This document shows positions 35,870 to 36,185 of a stretch of 36,185 bases of DNA, piece by piece. The first letter of the stretch is position 1. Each line of letters starts with the position of its first letter. The notes below the pieces were generated by a model. It was given only the letters and a program-made list of their open reading frames with translations, was not told where the DNA came from and made no database searches. The stretch is from Desulfobacteraceae bacterium (lineage in GTDB: Bacteria > Desulfobacterota > Desulfobacteria > Desulfobacterales > Desulfosalsimonadaceae), in the NCBI GenBank assembly GCA_021737545.1, contig JAIPDT010000011.1:1-36185 (forward strand). The letters run 5' to 3'. Made by a program: the position numbers and the translations under genes.

Positions 35870-36185
35870 ATGACTTCACAGACGGCTTTTTCCCAGCTCC
35901 AGGCGTTTTTAAAGGAGATGTTCCAGTTTGACGACCATGATCTGGATTTCGGGATATACCGGATCATCCGGCTCAAACAGCATTTTATCAGCGCCTTTAT
36001 TGACGGTGAAGGAAAAGATTCCCTTCAGGCGGTGGTAAGAGACGCCCTGGCAGGCGTGCAGCAGACCTCGGCTGAGACGGCCCGCAACTGGCTTTCCGCC
36101 TTTGCCGCGCAATTCGGCAAGCAGGGGGAAAAGCTGTGGCAGCCCCTGGCAGAACACCCCAATGACGCGGCCGCCCGGCAGGGGT
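35870..36185 (+). CDS. N-terminus of probable Type III-like restriction-modification DNA methyltransferase (truncated by window end)
   Basis: Open to the window end: MTSQTAFSQLQAFLKEMFQFDDHDLDFGIYRIIRLKHQFISAFI. The FQFD..DLDFGIYRI N-terminus is typical of Type III Mod-like methyltransferases. Not in the supplied ORF track because no stop is reached. Confidence 0.7.
   Translation, partial: MTSQTAFSQLQAFLKEMFQFDDHDLDFGIYRIIRLKQHFISAFIDGEGKDSLQAVVRDALAGVQQTSAETARNWLSAFAAQFGKQGEKLWQPLAEHPNDAAARQG

Noticed and set aside
35719-35976. 85-aa minus-strand ORF
   Set aside because: Covers the right repeat and the antisense start of the methyltransferase gene; likely spurious.

Overview
This window looks like chromosomal DNA from an anaerobic Desulfobacterota-type bacterium; the taxon is inferred from gene content only. 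Housekeeping genes come first: the rng 3' end, yajC-secD-secF, dprA and topA. A minus-strand block follows: a membrane coiled-coil protein, a TPR lipoprotein, a small Cys-rich protein, fdhD, an HsdR_N-like protein, metW-metX and cooS. A plus-strand redox/sulfur block comes next: a thioredoxin-domain DUF255-type protein, glutaredoxin, an FTR-like catalytic subunit, a phosphatase and a CoADR-rhodanese. It leads into a three-gene envelope cassette: MMPL/RND transporter, LolA-like protein and outer-membrane beta-barrel. After that come minus-strand biotin-dependent decarboxylase subunits (oadB/oadA/oadG-like). From about 32.6 kb there is an accessory segment with a VapBC pair, a decayed second VapC, an orphan TPR membrane protein and the 5' end of a probable Type III-like DNA methyltransferase that is absent from the ORF track. 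Main second-look items: (1) a GPALPxG(M/L) motif, three copies each, in the periplasmic loop of the RND transporter and at the mature N-terminus of the co-located outer-membrane protein; (2) ungapped 130-bp direct repeats (116/130 identical by eye) flanking the VapBC/TPR segment beside the methyltransferase start; (3) several intergenic palindromic elements, including a hairpin shared upstream of metX and the RND gene with a compensatory base-pair change; (4) a membrane-anchored coiled-coil protein whose C-terminus resembles a RelE-like fold. All homology calls are by recognition; no search was run.
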